A stretch of 64,000 nucleotides of DNA, taken from the NCBI RefSeq assembly GCF_000282335.1, contig NZ_AKJM01000051.1, forward strand, positions 20,333-84,332. Direction: 5' to 3'. A program made the position numbers and the translations under genes. Shown here piece by piece: positions 12,186 to 24,828 of the stretch; the first letter of the stretch is position 1; the number at the start of each line of letters is the position of its first letter. Source of the stretch: Pseudomonas sp. GM48. Lineage in GTDB: Bacteria > Pseudomonadota > Gammaproteobacteria > Pseudomonadales > Pseudomonadaceae. The notes under the pieces were generated by a model that was not told the origin of the DNA, made no database searches, and worked only from the letters and a program-made list of their open reading frames with translations.

Positions 12186-13730
12186 TTACCAGGTTTGGGT
12201 GGCCTTGAACTTCTCGATACCGGCTTTCAGGCCGCCATCGATCTCGTCATTGAAGTCACCCTTCACGTTGATCTTCGCCATCAAGTCGGCGTGATCGCGG
12301 TTGAAGTAAGCAATCAGCGCTTGTTCGAAGCTGCCGATCTTGGCGATTTCAACGTCGGTCAGGAACCCACGCTCAGCGGCATACAGCGACAGCGACATGT
12401 CGGCGATCGACATTGGCGCGTATTGCTTCTGCTTCATCAGCTCGGTAACGCGCTGACCATGCTCAAGTTGCTTACGGGTCGCTTCGTCCAGGTCAGAAGC
12501 GAACTGGGCGAATGCCGCCAGTTCACGGTACTGAGCCAGAGCGGTACGGATACCACCGGACAGCTTCTTGATGATCTTGGTCTGAGCGGCACCACCCACA
12601 CGGGATACCGAAACACCGGCGTTCACTGCAGGGCGGATGCCCGAGTTGAACATGGCCGATTCCAGGAAGATCTGACCGTCGGTGATGGAAATCACGTTGG
12701 TCGGAACGAACGCGGAAACGTCGCCAGCCTGGGTTTCGATGATCGGCAGTGCGGTCAGGGAACCGGTTTTGCCGGTCACTGCGCCGTTGGTGAACTTCTC
12801 TACGTACTCTTCCGAAACGCGGGATGCGCGCTCCAGCAGACGGGAGTGGAGATAGAACACGTCGCCTGGGTAAGCTTCACGGCCTGGTGGACGGCGCAGC
12901 AGCAGGGAAATCTGGCGGTAAGCCACTGCTTGCTTGGACAGATCGTCATAAACGATCAGCGCGTCTTCACCGCGGTCGCGGAAGTATTCGCCCATGGTGC
13001 AACCGGAGTACGGAGCCAGGAACTGCAGTGCTGCAGATTCCGAAGCGCTCGCTGCAACGATGATGGTGTTAGCCAGTGCACCGTTTTCTTCCAGCTTGCG
13101 AACAACGTTGGCGATGGTCGATTGCTTCTGACCGATTGCTACGTAGACGCAGAAAATGCCGCTGTCTTTCTGATTGATGATCGCGTCGATCGCCAGAGCG
13201 GTTTTACCGATCTGACGGTCACCGATGATCAGCTCACGCTGGCCACGGCCGACAGGGATCATGGCATCGACAGCCTTGTAGCCAGTCTGTACAGGCTGGT
13301 CTACCGACTTACGCCAGATCACGCCTGGAGCAACTTTCTCGACCGCGTCGGTCTCGGTGTTGTTCAGCGGACCTTTGCCGTCAACCGGGTTACCCAGTGC
13401 GTCGACTACGCGACCCAGCAGTTCCTTACCAACCGGAACCTCCAGGATGCGGCCAGTGCACTTGGCGCTCATGCCTTCAGCCAGAGTCTGGTATGCGCCC
13501 AATACAACGGCACCTACAGAGTCTTGCTCCAGGTTGAGGGCCATGCCGAAGACGCCGCCCGGAAACTCGATCATCTCGCCGTACATTACGTCGGCCAGAC
13601 CGTGAATCCGCACGATGCCGTCAGATACGCTGACGACAGTGCCTTCGTTACGGGCTTGGGAGGTCACATCGAGCTTGTCGATGCGGCCCTTGATAATTTC
13701 ACTTATTTCGGAAGGATTGAGTTGCTGCAT
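12186..13730 (-). CDS. atpA: ATP synthase alpha subunit
   Basis: Regulatory nucleotide-binding alpha subunit of F1 (514 residues). Walker A is [15 protein letters not shown], and the ATP synthase signature [14 protein letters not shown] is present. The N-terminus [14 protein letters not shown] is normal. Confidence 0.98.
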   Translation of the reverse strand: MQQLNPSEISEIIKGRIDKLDVTSQARNEGTVVSVSDGIVRIHGLADVMYGEMIEFPGGVFGMALNLEQDSVGAVVLGAYQTLAEGMSAKCTGRILEVPVGKELLGRVVDALGNPVDGKGPLNNTETDAVEKVAPGVIWRKSVDQPVQTGYKAVDAMIPVGRGQRELIIGDRQIGKTALAIDAIINQKDSGIFCVYVAIGQKQSTIANVVRKLEENGALANTIIVAASASESAALQFLAPYSGCTMGEYFRDRGEDALIVYDDLSKQAVAYRQISLLLRRPPGREAYPGDVFYLHSRLLERASRVSEEYVEKFTNGAVTGKTGSLTALPIIETQAGDVSAFVPTNVISITDGQIFLESAMFNSGIRPAVNAGVSVSRVGGAAQTKIIKKLSGGIRTALAQYRELAAFAQFASDLDEATRKQLEHGQRVTELMKQKQYAPMSIADMSLSLYAAERGFLTDVEIAKIGSFEQALIAYFNRDHADLMAKINVKGDFNDEIDGGLKAGIEKFKATQTW

Positions 13731-13751
13731 TGCTCTGCTGCCCCTTCAAAC

Positions 13752-14288
13752 TCAAGATTTCAATGCTTCGGCAAGTTTCGCGATTTTGCCGCGAATCGAG
13801 CCATCGATAACCAGGTCGCCGGCGCGGATGACAACACCCCCAATAAGGGATGAATCTTCCTCGACTTGCAGGCGCACTTCCCGGTTGAGTCGTGCACTGA
13901 GAACCTTGGCGAGTTTGTCTTGCTGTTCTTGGTTCAATGCGAAGGCACTGGTCACTTCAACGTCTACCGATTTCTCTTGCTCGGCCTTGTACAGGTCGAA
14001 CAGAGCGGCGATCTCCGGCAACAGCGGGAGACGGTCGTTTTCGGCAACGACGTGAATGAAGTTCTGTGCCTTTACATCAAACTTGTCGCCGCACACGTCA
14101 ATGAACGTGGCGGCCTTTTCTGCGCTCGTCAGTCGCGGGGCCTTGAGCACGCGCTGCATGGTGTCGTCTTCCGACACCGCTGCTGCCAGGCCGAGCATGG
14201 CTGACCAATTGGCCAGTTGCTGGTGGGCCTGAGCGTGCTCGAAGGCCGCCTTAGCGTAAGGTCGGGCCAACGTGGTCAGTTCTGCCAT
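13752..14288 (-). CDS. atpH: ATP synthase delta subunit
   Basis: Delta subunit (178 residues) that joins the F1 head to the peripheral b-stalk. It starts [19 protein letters not shown] and ends with the conserved [19 protein letters not shown] block. It is 21 bp from atpA and 12 bp from atpF. Confidence 0.96.
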   Translation of the reverse strand: MAELTTLARPYAKAAFEHAQAHQQLANWSAMLGLAAAVSEDDTMQRVLKAPRLTSAEKAATFIDVCGDKFDVKAQNFIHVVAENDRLPLLPEIAALFDLYKAEQEKSVDVEVTSAFALNQEQQDKLAKVLSARLNREVRLQVEEDSSLIGGVVIRAGDLVIDGSIRGKIAKLAEALKS

Positions 14289-14300
14289 GATCGCCCTCGC

Positions 14301-14771
14301 TTAGATTTCAGCAGCCAGTTGGTTAACCAGCTCTGCGTGCGCGTTTTGATCGATTGCTTTGCCCAGGATCTTCGAAGCACCGCCAACGGCCAGGCTACCC
14401 ACTTGGGCGCGCAGCGCGTCTTTGACGCTGTTCAGTTCCTGTTCGATCTCGGCCTGAGCCTGAGCCTTCACACGGTCAGCTTCGACGCGAGCCTGTTCAC
14501 GGGCTTCGTCGACAATCTGGGTACCGCGTTTCTTGGCTTGCTCGATGATTTCAGCTGCCTGAGCTTTCGCTTCGCGCAGTTGCTGACCCGCTTTCTCTTG
14601 GGCCAACTCCAGGTCGCGAGCTGCTCGGCTGGCAGCGTCCAGACCATCAGCGATCTTCTTTTGACGTTCGTGCAGTGCCGTGATGACCGGAGGCCATACG
14701 AACTTCATGCAGAACAGTACAAAAATCAGGAACGCAACGGACTGGCCAATCAGGGTCGCATTAATGTTCAC
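14301..14771 (-). CDS. atpF: ATP synthase subunit b
   Basis: Peripheral stalk subunit (156 residues): one N-terminal membrane helix ([18 protein letters not shown]) followed by a long charged Ala/Glu/Gln-rich coiled coil for dimerisation. Standard length and place in the operon. Confidence 0.96.
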   Translation of the reverse strand: MNINATLIGQSVAFLIFVLFCMKFVWPPVITALHERQKKIADGLDAASRAARDLELAQEKAGQQLREAKAQAAEIIEQAKKRGTQIVDEAREQARVEADRVKAQAQAEIEQELNSVKDALRAQVGSLAVGGASKILGKAIDQNAHAELVNQLAAEI

Positions 14772-14829
14772 GCCAACACCTCGCAGTTACGTTGTCCATC
14801 ACACCAAATTACCCGGAAGATCCGAGTAA

Positions 14830-15102
<273 letters not shown>

Positions 15103-15154
15103 TTACGTCGTATGGTTTAGGTTTTTTAGATTAAAGCGGTAAAACAAATCGTTT

Positions 15155-15200
15155 CAGAGGCTCCGTGAAGAGCCCCTTCCCGTTTTACCGGGAAGGACAT
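15155..15200. other. Tandem stem-loops in the atpB-atpE spacer
   Basis: Two hairpins lie in the 133-bp spacer: GGCTC/GAGCC at 159-174 of this block of the window (15159-15174) and the 8-bp stem CCTTCCCG/CGGGAAGG at 15175-15196. There is no good T-tract on the minus strand after them, so they are more likely RNA-processing or stability elements that help raise subunit c expression than terminators. Confidence 0.45.
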
Positions 15201-15220
15201 CAGACTAGTCGAGACTGGCC

Positions 15221-16514
<1,294 letters not shown>

Positions 16515-16662
16515 CACTTTTGCTCTCCAATGGCCGGCTGCCGAAATTCAATAACTTGGCATAATTTGTGCCGACAAAATGCGCGCAGAGTATAGGGGCG
16601 GTTCTGCCCCTATTCAACTGTCAGGTAGTGATTTCCCTCTGCACGCTACATGAGGAAATGTT
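16515..16662 (-). promoter_or_regulatory. Probable atp operon promoter region
   Basis: 148 bp between parB and atpI, the only sizeable gap before the nine-gene atp operon. It must hold its promoter, but no unambiguous -35/-10 pair was assigned. TTGGCA near 16554 followed by TAATTT near 16563 is too closely spaced to be one. Confidence 0.35.
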
Positions 16663-17535
16663 TCAGCGGATATGTGCGAGTACGCCTTGAAGCTCATCCA
16701 GTGAGTTGTAACCAATCACCAACTGCCCTTTACCCTTCTTACCGTGGCGAATCTGCACCGCAGAGCCTAGGCGCTCGGCCAGACGCTGCTCGAGACGGGC
16801 GATATCCGGGTCCGGTTTTGCCGGTTCAACAGGCTCCGGTTTGCCACTCAACCACTGGCGAACCAGTGCCTCAGTCTGGCGCACGGTCAGCCCGCGTGCG
16901 ACAACATGTCGCGCCCCTTCAATCTGTTGATTTTCCGGCAAACCGAGCAAAGCACGGGCATGCCCCATTTCCAGGTCGCCGTGGGACAGCATGGTCTTGA
17001 TGACTTCCGGCAAGGAAATCAGGCGCAGCAGGTTAGCCACCGTCACCCGGGACTTGCCCACGGCCTCGGCCACCTGTTGCTGAGTCAGCTGGAACTCCTG
17101 CTGCAATCGCTGCAGGGCCACCGCTTCTTCAATCGGGTTCAGGTCTTCGCGCTGAATGTTCTCGATCAGCGCAATGGCGATCGCGGTTTCATCGGGTACA
17201 TCGCGCACCATCGCCGGGATGGTTTCCTGCCCGGCTTGCTGACTGGCACGCCAGCGACGTTCGCCCGCAATGATTTCAAAGCGGCCGCTGCCGATCGGGC
17301 GAACCACGATGGGCTGCATGACGCCCTGAGCCCTGATCGACTGCGCCAGTTCTTCGAGCGCCTGCGGATCCATGTCACGACGCGGCTGGTATTTGCCGCG
17401 CTGGAGCAGATCCAGGGGAAGGTGCTGCAGCTCACGCTGATCGGCTTGCGCCGCTTGTTCTTCCAGCGAGCTGACAGTCGGACCACTCAACAGAGCATCC
17501 AGTCCACGTCCGAGACCTCGTTTCTTGACGGCCAT
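16663..17535 (-). CDS. parB: Chromosome partitioning protein ParB
   Basis: DNA-binding CTPase clamp (290 residues) that loads at parS and spreads to organise the origin region. Landmarks are the N-terminal LGRGLDALL, the GERRWRAS nucleotide-binding motif, the helix-turn-helix LTQQQVAEAVGKSRVTVAN, and a C-terminal dimerisation domain ending LDELQGVLAHIR. It follows parA by 9 bp. Two of its parS sites lie in recF in this window. Confidence 0.96.
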   Translation of the reverse strand: MAVKKRGLGRGLDALLSGPTVSSLEEQAAQADQRELQHLPLDLLQRGKYQPRRDMDPQALEELAQSIRAQGVMQPIVVRPIGSGRFEIIAGERRWRASQQAGQETIPAMVRDVPDETAIAIALIENIQREDLNPIEEAVALQRLQQEFQLTQQQVAEAVGKSRVTVANLLRLISLPEVIKTMLSHGDLEMGHARALLGLPENQQIEGARHVVARGLTVRQTEALVRQWLSGKPEPVEPAKPDPDIARLEQRLAERLGSAVQIRHGKKGKGQLVIGYNSLDELQGVLAHIR

Positions 17536-17544
17536 GGGGATTCC

Positions 17545-18342
17545 TTAAGTTGCCTGAGCAGCGGCGATGCGTGAGTTTTTGCGTTGACGACGAACCATTT
17601 CGCCCGCCAATGCCAGATAGGCAACGGCGCCCCGCGATGCTTTGTCGTACGCCAGCGCCGGCATGCCGTAGCTTGGCGCTTCGGCCAGACGGATGTTGCG
17701 CGGAATGACGGTGTCGTAGAGCTGCTCGCCGAAGTGTTCCTTGAGCTGCGCCGAGACATCGTTCATCAGGCTCAGGCGCGGGTCGTACATCGTACGCAGC
17801 AGGCCTTCGACCTTGAGGTTCGGGTTCAGCAGTTCAGCGATACGCTTGATGTTATCCACAAGGTCGCTCAAGCCTTCGAGTGCGAAGTACTCGCACTGCA
17901 TGGGGATAATTACCCCGTCGGCGGCAACCAGTGCGTTCAAAGTCAGCATCGACAGCGACGGCGGGCAGTCAATCAGAATGTAATCGTAGTTTTCCCGGAT
18001 CGGCGCCAGTGCGCTGCGCAGACGGCTTTCCTTCATCTGCATTTCCAGCAGTACCACTTCGGCCGCGGTGAGGTCGCGGTTGGCCGGCAACAACTGGTAA
18101 CCACCGTGTTCGGAGAAGTGCATGGCCTGGGCCAGATCACATTCGCCGATCAACAGGTCGTAGACCGAGTTTTCCAGGCCATGTTTATCCACACCGCTAC
18201 CCATGGTGGCGTTGCCCTGTGGATCAAGGTCGATCAACAGCACCCGGCGCTTGGTCGCGACCAGGGATGCTGCGAGGTTGATGCAGGTGGTGGTTTTGCC
18301 CACGCCACCCTTTTGGTTCGCTATCGCGAATACCTTAGCCAT
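17545..18342 (-). CDS. parA: Chromosome partitioning ATPase ParA (Soj-like)
   Basis: Deviant Walker ATPase (265 residues) that segregates ParB-parS complexes. Walker A is KGGVGKTTTCINLA near the N-terminus, followed by DLDPQGNATMGSG and the DCPPSL Walker B. The start MAKVFAIANQ at 18342 is preferred over one six codons upstream, matching the family N-terminus. It forms an operon with parB and follows rsmG. Confidence 0.95.
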   Translation of the reverse strand: MAKVFAIANQKGGVGKTTTCINLAASLVATKRRVLLIDLDPQGNATMGSGVDKHGLENSVYDLLIGECDLAQAMHFSEHGGYQLLPANRDLTAAEVVLLEMQMKESRLRSALAPIRENYDYILIDCPPSLSMLTLNALVAADGVIIPMQCEYFALEGLSDLVDNIKRIAELLNPNLKVEGLLRTMYDPRLSLMNDVSAQLKEHFGEQLYDTVIPRNIRLAEAPSYGMPALAYDKASRGAVAYLALAGEMVRRQRKNSRIAAAQAT

Positions 18343-18360
18343 TCTTGCTTGTGTTCCCAA

Positions 18361-19005
18361 TCATGCCGTGCGGCGCAGTATCAGCAGATGGCGTTGGCCT
18401 TGGCAACCAGGTACGGCCAGGGCGTGTTCGCTATCGAGGTGGAAGTCTGCCGGCAATGCTACCAGCTCATCGGCCGGATGAACGCCCTTCATTGCCAGCC
18501 AGCGTGTTTCGCTATCGCCGAGGTGGCGAGTCCAGTTGCTGAAGTTTTCCATGCTGCTGAACGCCCGGGAAATGATCCCGTTGAACGGCTGGGCAGGCTG
18601 GAACGCTTCAACGCGACTGTGGATAACTTGCAGGTTATCCAGTTTGAGTTCGAGTTTGACCTGGGTCAGGAAACGGGTTTTCTTGCCGTTGCTGTCAAGG
18701 CACGTCACCTGGGACTCGGGAAACAGGATGGCCAGGGGAATGCCAGGCATGCCGCCGCCACTGCCAACGTCGAGCCAGCGACCGTTTTCGATGAACGACA
18801 TCACACTCAGACTATCGAGCAAGTGACGGGAAACCATTTCGTCTGGATCACGCACGGCGGTGAGGTTGTAAGCCTTGTTCCATTTGATCAACAGGGCCAG
18901 ATAACCCAGCAGTTGCGCGTGCTGGGTTTCTGTCAGCGTGACGCCAAGCTGGCGGGCACCTGTGGATAACTCTTCTGCATGTTGCGAAGTGACCAACGAA
19001 CTCAA
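18361..19005 (-). CDS. rsmG: 16S rRNA (guanine527-N7)-methyltransferase
   Basis: RsmG (formerly GidB), 214 residues, methylates G527 of 16S rRNA. The SAM-binding motif is [17 protein letters not shown], and the family motif [15 protein letters not shown] is present near the N-terminus. Its start overlaps the mnmG stop by 4 bp, so the two are translationally coupled. Confidence 0.96.
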   Translation of the reverse strand: MSSLVTSQHAEELSTGARQLGVTLTETQHAQLLGYLALLIKWNKAYNLTAVRDPDEMVSRHLLDSLSVMSFIENGRWLDVGSGGGMPGIPLAILFPESQVTCLDSNGKKTRFLTQVKLELKLDNLQVIHSRVEAFQPAQPFNGIISRAFSSMENFSNWTRHLGDSETRWLAMKGVHPADELVALPADFHLDSEHALAVPGCQGQRHLLILRRTA

Positions 19006-20903
19006 GCGCTTTGCTCCAACTGACGGCCCGCGCCGCGTTTTTTCAAATGAATCATCAACAGCGAAATGGCTGCCGGCGTTACGCCCGGGATTCGCGAGGC
19101 CTGGCCCAAAGTCTCTGGACGGGTCGCACCGAGCTTGCTCTGGATCTCTTTGGAGAGACCGGAAATGTTCGTGTAATCGATATCCACAGGCAGTTTGGTG
19201 TCTTCGCTGGCCCGCAGGCGTGCAATTTCATCCTGTTGACGATCGATGTAACCAGCGTACTTGGTCTTGATTTCGACCTGTTCGGCAACCTGTGGATCTT
19301 CTGCGCCGTCACCGGTCACGGCAATCAGACCAGCGTAGTCGATTTCCGGACGACTCAAGAGATTGAGCAGGTTGTATTCGTGAGTCAGCGGCGTGCCGAA
19401 TTTTTCGGCAATCGCATCGCCCTGCTCGGTGCCCGGGCGTACCCAAGTGCTTTTCAGGCGCTGCTCTTCCAGTTCGATGCTTTCGCGTTTTTTGCAGAAA
19501 GCGGCCCAACGCACGTCATCCACCAGGCCCAGTTCGCGACCTTTTTCGGTCAACCGCAGGTCGGCGTTGTCTTCGCGCAGGATCAGGCGGTACTCGGCAC
19601 GGGACGTGAACATCCGGTACGGTTCCTGGGTACCGAGGGTAATCAGGTCGTCGACCAACACGCCGATGTAGGCCTCGTCGCGACGCGGGCACCAGGCATC
19701 TTTGCCTTGCGCACGCAGTGCGGCGTTGGTCCCGGCCAGCAAACCCTGGGCGCCGGCTTCTTCGTAACCGGTGGTGCCGTTGATCTGCCCGGCAAAGAAC
19801 AATCCGCCGATGACTTTGGTTTCCAGGCTGTATTTCAAATCACGCGGGTCGAAGTAGTCGTACTCGATCGCGTAGCCCGGACGCACGATGTGCGCGTTTT
19901 CCATGCCGCGGATCGATTGCACGATCTGCAATTGCACGTCGAATGGCAAGCTTGTGGATATCCCGTTCGGATACAGCTCGTTTGTCGTCAAACCTTCCGG
20001 TTCGATGAAGACCTGATGGCTTTCCTTGTCGGCAAAGCGATGGATCTTGTCTTCGATCGATGGGCAATAACGCGGACCGATGCCTTCGATCTCGCCTGCA
20101 GCGGAATACATCGGCGAACGGTCGAGGTTCGCAGCAATGATTTCGTGGGTGCGGGCATTGGTGTGGGTAATCCAGCAGCTGACTTGCTGTGGATGCTGTT
20201 CCTTGTTGCCCATGAACGACATCACCGGGATCGGCGTATCACCCGGTTGCTCAGACATCACCGAGAAATCCACAGACCGGCCGTCGATACGCGGCGGAGT
20301 ACCGGTTTTCAAACGACCCACACGCAGTGGCAGTTCACGTAGACGGTGAGCCAGCGCGATCGATGGCGGATCACCGGCGCGACCACCGGAGAAATTCTGC
20401 AAACCGATGTGGATAAGTCCACCGAGGAACGTGCCGGTGGTCAACACCACGGAATCGGCGAAGAAACGCAGACCCATTTGTGTGACAACACCACGGACTT
20501 GTTCCTGCTCGACGATCAGATCGTCAGCAGCCTGTTGAAATATCCACAGGTTCGGCTGGTTTTCCAGGATTTCGCGGACAGCGGCCTTGTACAGAACCCG
20601 GTCTGCCTGGGCACGGGTTGCTCGCACCGCCGGGCCTTTGCGGCTGTTCAACACGCGAAACTGGATGCCACCTTTATCGGTAGCAATGGCCATCGCGCCG
20701 CCGAGGGCGTCGATTTCCTTGACCAGATGGCTTTTGCCGATCCCGCCAATGGCCGGGTTGCAACTCATGGCACCGAGGGTTTCCACGTTATGCGTCAGCA
20801 ACAGGGTTTTCACCCCCATACGTGCTGAGGCCAGTGCTGCCTCGGTACCGGCATGACCGCCGCCGATGACGATCACTTCAAAACGGGAAGGGAAATCCAC
20901 CAC
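19002..20903 (-). CDS. mnmG: tRNA uridine-5-carboxymethylaminomethyl modification enzyme MnmG
   Basis: FAD-dependent partner of MnmE (633 residues) that builds the cmnm5 group on wobble uridine 34. FAD-binding motif [18 protein letters not shown] is near the N-terminus, and the GidA signatures [11 protein letters not shown] and [12 protein letters not shown] are present. Often still called gidA. Its promoter lies in the DnaA-box-rich gap 20904-21450. Confidence 0.97.
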   Translation of the reverse strand: MVDFPSRFEVIVIGGGHAGTEAALASARMGVKTLLLTHNVETLGAMSCNPAIGGIGKSHLVKEIDALGGAMAIATDKGGIQFRVLNSRKGPAVRATRAQADRVLYKAAVREILENQPNLWIFQQAADDLIVEQEQVRGVVTQMGLRFFADSVVLTTGTFLGGLIHIGLQNFSGGRAGDPPSIALAHRLRELPLRVGRLKTGTPPRIDGRSVDFSVMSEQPGDTPIPVMSFMGNKEQHPQQVSCWITHTNARTHEIIAANLDRSPMYSAAGEIEGIGPRYCPSIEDKIHRFADKESHQVFIEPEGLTTNELYPNGISTSLPFDVQLQIVQSIRGMENAHIVRPGYAIEYDYFDPRDLKYSLETKVIGGLFFAGQINGTTGYEEAGAQGLLAGTNAALRAQGKDAWCPRRDEAYIGVLVDDLITLGTQEPYRMFTSRAEYRLILREDNADLRLTEKGRELGLVDDVRWAAFCKKRESIELEEQRLKSTWVRPGTEQGDAIAEKFGTPLTHEYNLLNLLSRPEIDYAGLIAVTGDGAEDPQVAEQVEIKTKYAGYIDRQQDEIARLRASEDTKLPVDIDYTNISGLSKEIQSKLGATRPETLGQASRIPGVTPAAISLLMIHLKKRGAGRQLEQSA

Positions 20904-21450
20904 GCACCTCGTGCCTGCTTAAGTAGGTAATTCAGGAATAGTTTGAGCTCAGGTTTTTGGACCTGGTCGACAAGTATAGGGACTTCGCCCTTCCTAAAGA
21001 ACCCTTTGCACAAAATTTAACCAGCTGTGGAAAAGTCGGAGTTATAGAAATTAAAAAGAAAGAAATTTATTAAATCTTTGTTTTTATGTTTATTTCTATG
21101 CACCTGCCTTTCTGTGGATAGATTGACACAGGCCTTTATTTCCAATGTGTACAGAGGTTCAAAACCCTGTGTTCATGTGCCAATGAGGCCCTTGGATAAC
21201 CGGTGTAAGCCTGTGGATGAAAGAGGTGGTTATCCACAGAGGCGGTTATGTTCAGTTTTCGAGCCCTGTTATCAACTGACCTTAGCTGCGGTTATTCACA
21301 GGGCTTAATCCACAGAAAAGCGCCGTTTACTCGAAAATCAGGCACAGGAATCCCGCTCAAGCAGACAAAGTTCGCTCGGCACTCGAGGGTTTATTCAGAA
21401 AAGGAGAGAGCAGACAGGCACGAATGGCCTGTCTGTGAACAACAGGAGGG
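20904..21450. other. DnaA-box-rich AT-rich region between mnmG and mnmE (second origin-like region)
   Basis: 547 bp without a gene. It holds a perfect DnaA box TTATCCACA at 21230-21238 and near matches TGTGGATAG (21113), TGTGGATGA (21212), TTATTCACA (21292) and TAATCCACA (21306). An AT-rich block rich in TTTATT lies at 21040-21095, next to the boxes. A DnaA-box region at this place, in addition to oriC, has been described for P. putida and P. aeruginosa. It is not the main origin, but may bind DnaA and control mnmG. Confidence 0.7.
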
Positions 21451-22821
21451 CTATTTACCGATACAGAAGCTGGAAAAAATCCGCCCAAGCAGGTCATCGG
21501 AACTGAAAGCGCCGGTGATTTCTCCCAGCGATTGTTGAGCCTGGCGCAAATCCTCGGCCAACAACTCTCCAGCACCGGCCAGGGTCAATTGGGCACGACC
21601 ATGCTCGAGGGCAGCACTGGCATGACGTAGCGCCTCAAGGTGTCGCCGGCGAGCGCTGAAGCTGCTTTCGGACGTTTGTTCATAGCCCATGCAGGCCTTG
21701 AGGTGATCGCGCAGCAGCTCCAGGCCGACACCACCGGACTTGGCGCTCAGGCTGATGGTGACGTGGCCATCTTCGCTGACTTCCAGGGCAATGGCTTCGC
21801 CCGTGAGATCGGCCTTGTTGCGGATCAGGGTGACCTTCGCGGGATCGGGACGGATTTCCAGAAACTCCGGCCAGAGTGCGAATGGATCAAGGGCTTCCGG
21901 TGCAGTGGCATCGACTACCAGCAGTACCCGATCCGCTTCGCCGATGGCTTTCAAGGCACGCTCGACGCCGATTTTTTCCACATGATCATCGGTATCGCGC
22001 AGACCGGCGGTATCCACCACGTGCAGCGGCATGCCATCGATGTGGATATGTTCACGCAGTACGTCACGGGTGGTGCCGGCAATTTCGGTCACGATCGCCG
22101 CTTCACGCCCGGCCAGGGCATTGAGCAGGCTGGATTTACCGGCATTCGGACGACCGGCGATGACCACCGTCATGCCGTCACGCAGCAAGGCACCCTGCCC
22201 GGCTTCGCGCATGACAGTGGATAACTCGTCGCGCACTTTGTCGAGCATGCTCAGGACGTGGCCATCGGCGAGGAAGTCGATTTCCTCTTCCGGGAAGTCG
22301 ATGGCCGCTTCGACATAGATTCGCAGGCCGATCAATTGCTCGGTGAGGTTATGCACACGTGACGAGAAAGCCCCCTGCAGGGAGCGCAAAGCGTTGCGCG
22401 CTGCCTGGGCGGAACTGGCTTCAATCAGGTCGGCAATGGCTTCGGCCTGGGCGAGGTCAAGTTTGTCGTTGAGGAAGGCGCGCTCACTGAATTCCCCCGG
22501 TCGGGCGAGCCGGCAACCCAGTTCAAGGCTGCGCTGGAGCAACATATCCAGAACGATCGGGCCGCCATGGCCCTGGAGTTCCAGGACATCTTCGCCGGTG
22601 AACGAGTTTGGTCCTGGAAAATACAGCGCGAGGCCCTGATCCAGCACCTCGTCGTTTTCACTGAAAAACGGACCGTAATGGGCAAATCGCGGCTTGAGTT
22701 CGCGACCACTGAAGGCCTTGGCCGCAACGCTGGCCAACGGCCCGGAAATACGGACGATGCCTACGCCGCCGCGACCCTGAGCGGTGGCGACAGCGGCGAT
22801 GGTTTCACGAGGAGCGCTCAT
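21451..22821 (-). CDS. mnmE: tRNA modification GTPase MnmE
   Basis: GTPase partner of MnmG (456 residues from [10 protein letters not shown] at 22821). It has an N-terminal formyl-THF-binding domain, a central helical domain interrupted by a Ras-like G domain with Walker [15 protein letters not shown], switch motif DTAGLRD and NKAD, and the C-terminal catalytic CIGK with the essential Cys. An upstream in-frame start at 22839 is less likely. Confidence 0.97.
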   Translation of the reverse strand: MSAPRETIAAVATAQGRGGVGIVRISGPLASVAAKAFSGRELKPRFAHYGPFFSENDEVLDQGLALYFPGPNSFTGEDVLELQGHGGPIVLDMLLQRSLELGCRLARPGEFSERAFLNDKLDLAQAEAIADLIEASSAQAARNALRSLQGAFSSRVHNLTEQLIGLRIYVEAAIDFPEEEIDFLADGHVLSMLDKVRDELSTVMREAGQGALLRDGMTVVIAGRPNAGKSSLLNALAGREAAIVTEIAGTTRDVLREHIHIDGMPLHVVDTAGLRDTDDHVEKIGVERALKAIGEADRVLLVVDATAPEALDPFALWPEFLEIRPDPAKVTLIRNKADLTGEAIALEVSEDGHVTISLSAKSGGVGLELLRDHLKACMGYEQTSESSFSARRRHLEALRHASAALEHGRAQLTLAGAGELLAEDLRQAQQSLGEITGAFSSDDLLGRIFSSFCIGK

Positions 22822-22852
22822 AAACCGGTATCCAGACAAAAGTGACAGATAG

Positions 22853-22877
22853 CAAAACGCCCCACTAGGGGGCGTCT
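22853..22877 (-). terminator. Terminator after yidC
   Basis: Stem ACGCCCC/GGGGCGT with a short loop, followed on the minus strand by TTTTGC. It lies between the yidC stop and mnmE, so ends the rpmH-rnpA-yidD-yidC unit. Confidence 0.65.
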
Positions 22878-22900
22878 TGAGTGGTTATCCACAGTGTAAA

Positions 22901-24580
22901 TCAGGCAGCTGCTTTGGTAGCCGCTTCGATCTTACGTGTGATGTACCACTGTTGGGCGATCGACAGGCAGTTGTTCACAACCCAGTACAGCACCAGACCC
23001 GCCGGGAACCACAGGAAGAAGAAGGTGAAGATGATCGGCATCAGCTTCATCACCTTGGCCTGCATCGGATCTGGAGGAGTCGGGTTCAGCTGCTGCTGGA
23101 TGAACATGGTTGCACCCATGATGATCGGCAGAATGAAGAACGGATCCTTGATCGACAGGTCAGTAATCCACAGCATGAACGGCGCCTGGCGCATTTCGAC
23201 GCTTTCCAGCAGAACCCAGTACAGCGACAGGAAAACCGGCATCTGCACGAGGATTGGCAAGCAACCACCCAGCGGATTGATCTTCTCTTTCTTGTACAGC
23301 TCCATCATGGCTTGCGACATTTTCTGCCGGTCATCGCCATGTTGCTCTTTCAGCGCAGCCAGTTTCGGTGCCACTGCACGCATGCGCGCCATGGATTTGT
23401 AGCTGGCAGCCGACAGCGGGAAGAAAATCCCTTTGATCAGCATGGTCAGGAAGATGATCGACCAGCCCCAGTTACCCACAATGGCGTGGATATGTTGCAG
23501 CAACCAGAAGATCGGTTGGGCGATGAACCACAGAATGCCGTAGTCGACGGTCAATTCCAGACCTGGGGACAACTCTTTCAGCACGGCTTGGCTTTTCGGA
23601 CCGGCGTACAGAACAGCGCTGGTTTCAGCCTTGGCACCCGGCGCAACACTCATCGATGGGCCGGTGTAGCCGATGATGTAGTTGCCTTTGCTGTCTTTAC
23701 GGGTCTGGACGATGTTGTTTTCGCCCTTGGCCGGAATCCATGCGGTCACGAAGTAGTGCTGCAACCAGGCAACCCAACCGCCAGTGACGGTTTCCTTCAA
23801 CGGCGCCTTGTCCATGTCCTTCATGGACACTTTCTTGTACGGCTCGGAACTTGTCCACAGGGCTGCGCCCAGGTAAGTCGCGGTACCGGTGGCGGTTGTG
23901 GAAGATGGATCGGCGCTGGCGTCACGCTTCAATTGCGCGAACATCGCACCCGTCCAGGGCTGAGCGCTCTGGTTGTCGATCAGGTAGGAAACGGTTACGT
24001 CATACAGGCCGCGTTTCAGGGTGAAACGCTTGATGTAGTTGACGCCGTCCTTGCTGAACTTCAGGTCCACGACCAATTGGTCCTGACCGTCAGCCAGTTG
24101 ATAAACCTTCTTCTCCGAGGAATAAACCGGACGACCGGCAGAATTTGCATCCGGACCGTTGGTGCCGATCAGGCCGCTTTGCGCCAGATAAGTACGTTCA
24201 CCACCGTTATCGAACAGCTGGAACGGAATTTCCGGGTGATCCTGACGACGCGGATACAGCGGCAGGGTCAGCTGGGCAACATCACCACCTTGTGGGTCGA
24301 CAGCCAGGTCCAGTACATCCGTTTTGATCTGGATGAGGTCCTTGCTCACAGCCACCGGTGTTTCGGCAGGTGCGCTGGTGTCGCTTGCAGCACGTGGAAT
24401 GTCGTCACTGGCGGAAGCGTTGGAGCCAGATGCCGTATCCGGCAGGCCCGATGCAGTCGTATTGGTGGCAACATTCTGAGTCGGCAGGGCAGCCTGGCCA
24501 TAGTCCTGGTTCCATTTAAGAACCATAACGTAGGACACGATTGCCAGGGCGACGATCAGGATCGTGCGTTTGATATCCAT
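22901..24580 (-). CDS. yidC: Membrane protein insertase YidC
   Basis: Inserts and folds inner-membrane proteins, alone or with SecYEG, including subunits a and c of the ATP synthase encoded nearby. 559 residues: N-terminal membrane helix (MDIKRTILIVALAIVSYV), a large periplasmic beta domain with an Ala/Thr/Ser-rich linker near residues 40-75, then five helices with the conserved LPILVQMPVFLSLYWVLLES region. It follows yidD by 2 bp. Confidence 0.97.
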   Translation of the reverse strand: MDIKRTILIVALAIVSYVMVLKWNQDYGQAALPTQNVATNTTASGLPDTASGSNASASDDIPRAASDTSAPAETPVAVSKDLIQIKTDVLDLAVDPQGGDVAQLTLPLYPRRQDHPEIPFQLFDNGGERTYLAQSGLIGTNGPDANSAGRPVYSSEKKVYQLADGQDQLVVDLKFSKDGVNYIKRFTLKRGLYDVTVSYLIDNQSAQPWTGAMFAQLKRDASADPSSTTATGTATYLGAALWTSSEPYKKVSMKDMDKAPLKETVTGGWVAWLQHYFVTAWIPAKGENNIVQTRKDSKGNYIIGYTGPSMSVAPGAKAETSAVLYAGPKSQAVLKELSPGLELTVDYGILWFIAQPIFWLLQHIHAIVGNWGWSIIFLTMLIKGIFFPLSAASYKSMARMRAVAPKLAALKEQHGDDRQKMSQAMMELYKKEKINPLGGCLPILVQMPVFLSLYWVLLESVEMRQAPFMLWITDLSIKDPFFILPIIMGATMFIQQQLNPTPPDPMQAKVMKLMPIIFTFFFLWFPAGLVLYWVVNNCLSIAQQWYITRKIEAATKAAA

Positions 24581-24582
24581 GA

Positions 24583-24828
24583 TTACTCGGCCATCGAAGA
24601 AGAACGGGAGGTAGGGATAGGTGGAACCGGGTCATAACCACCGGGATTCCACGGATGACAGCGACCTAAACGACGAAAGGTCAGCCAGCCACCGCGAAGA
24701 AAGCCATGATTTTCGATGGCTTCTAACGCGTAGCAGGAACAACTGGGGTAGAAACGACAGTGATCGGCCATCAGGGGACTAATGGCATAGCGATAAAACT
24801 GGATCGGAACGAGTGCCAGTTTACGCAT
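24583..24828 (-). CDS. yidD: Membrane protein insertion efficiency factor YidD
   Basis: 81-residue small protein with the family core [30 protein letters not shown] and its three to four conserved cysteines. Thought to assist YidC-dependent insertion. It overlaps the end of rnpA by 8 bp, an arrangement kept in many bacteria. Confidence 0.93.
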   Translation of the reverse strand: MRKLALVPIQFYRYAISPLMADHCRFYPSCSCYALEAIENHGFLRGGWLTFRRLGRCHPWNPGGYDPVPPIPTSRSSSMAE

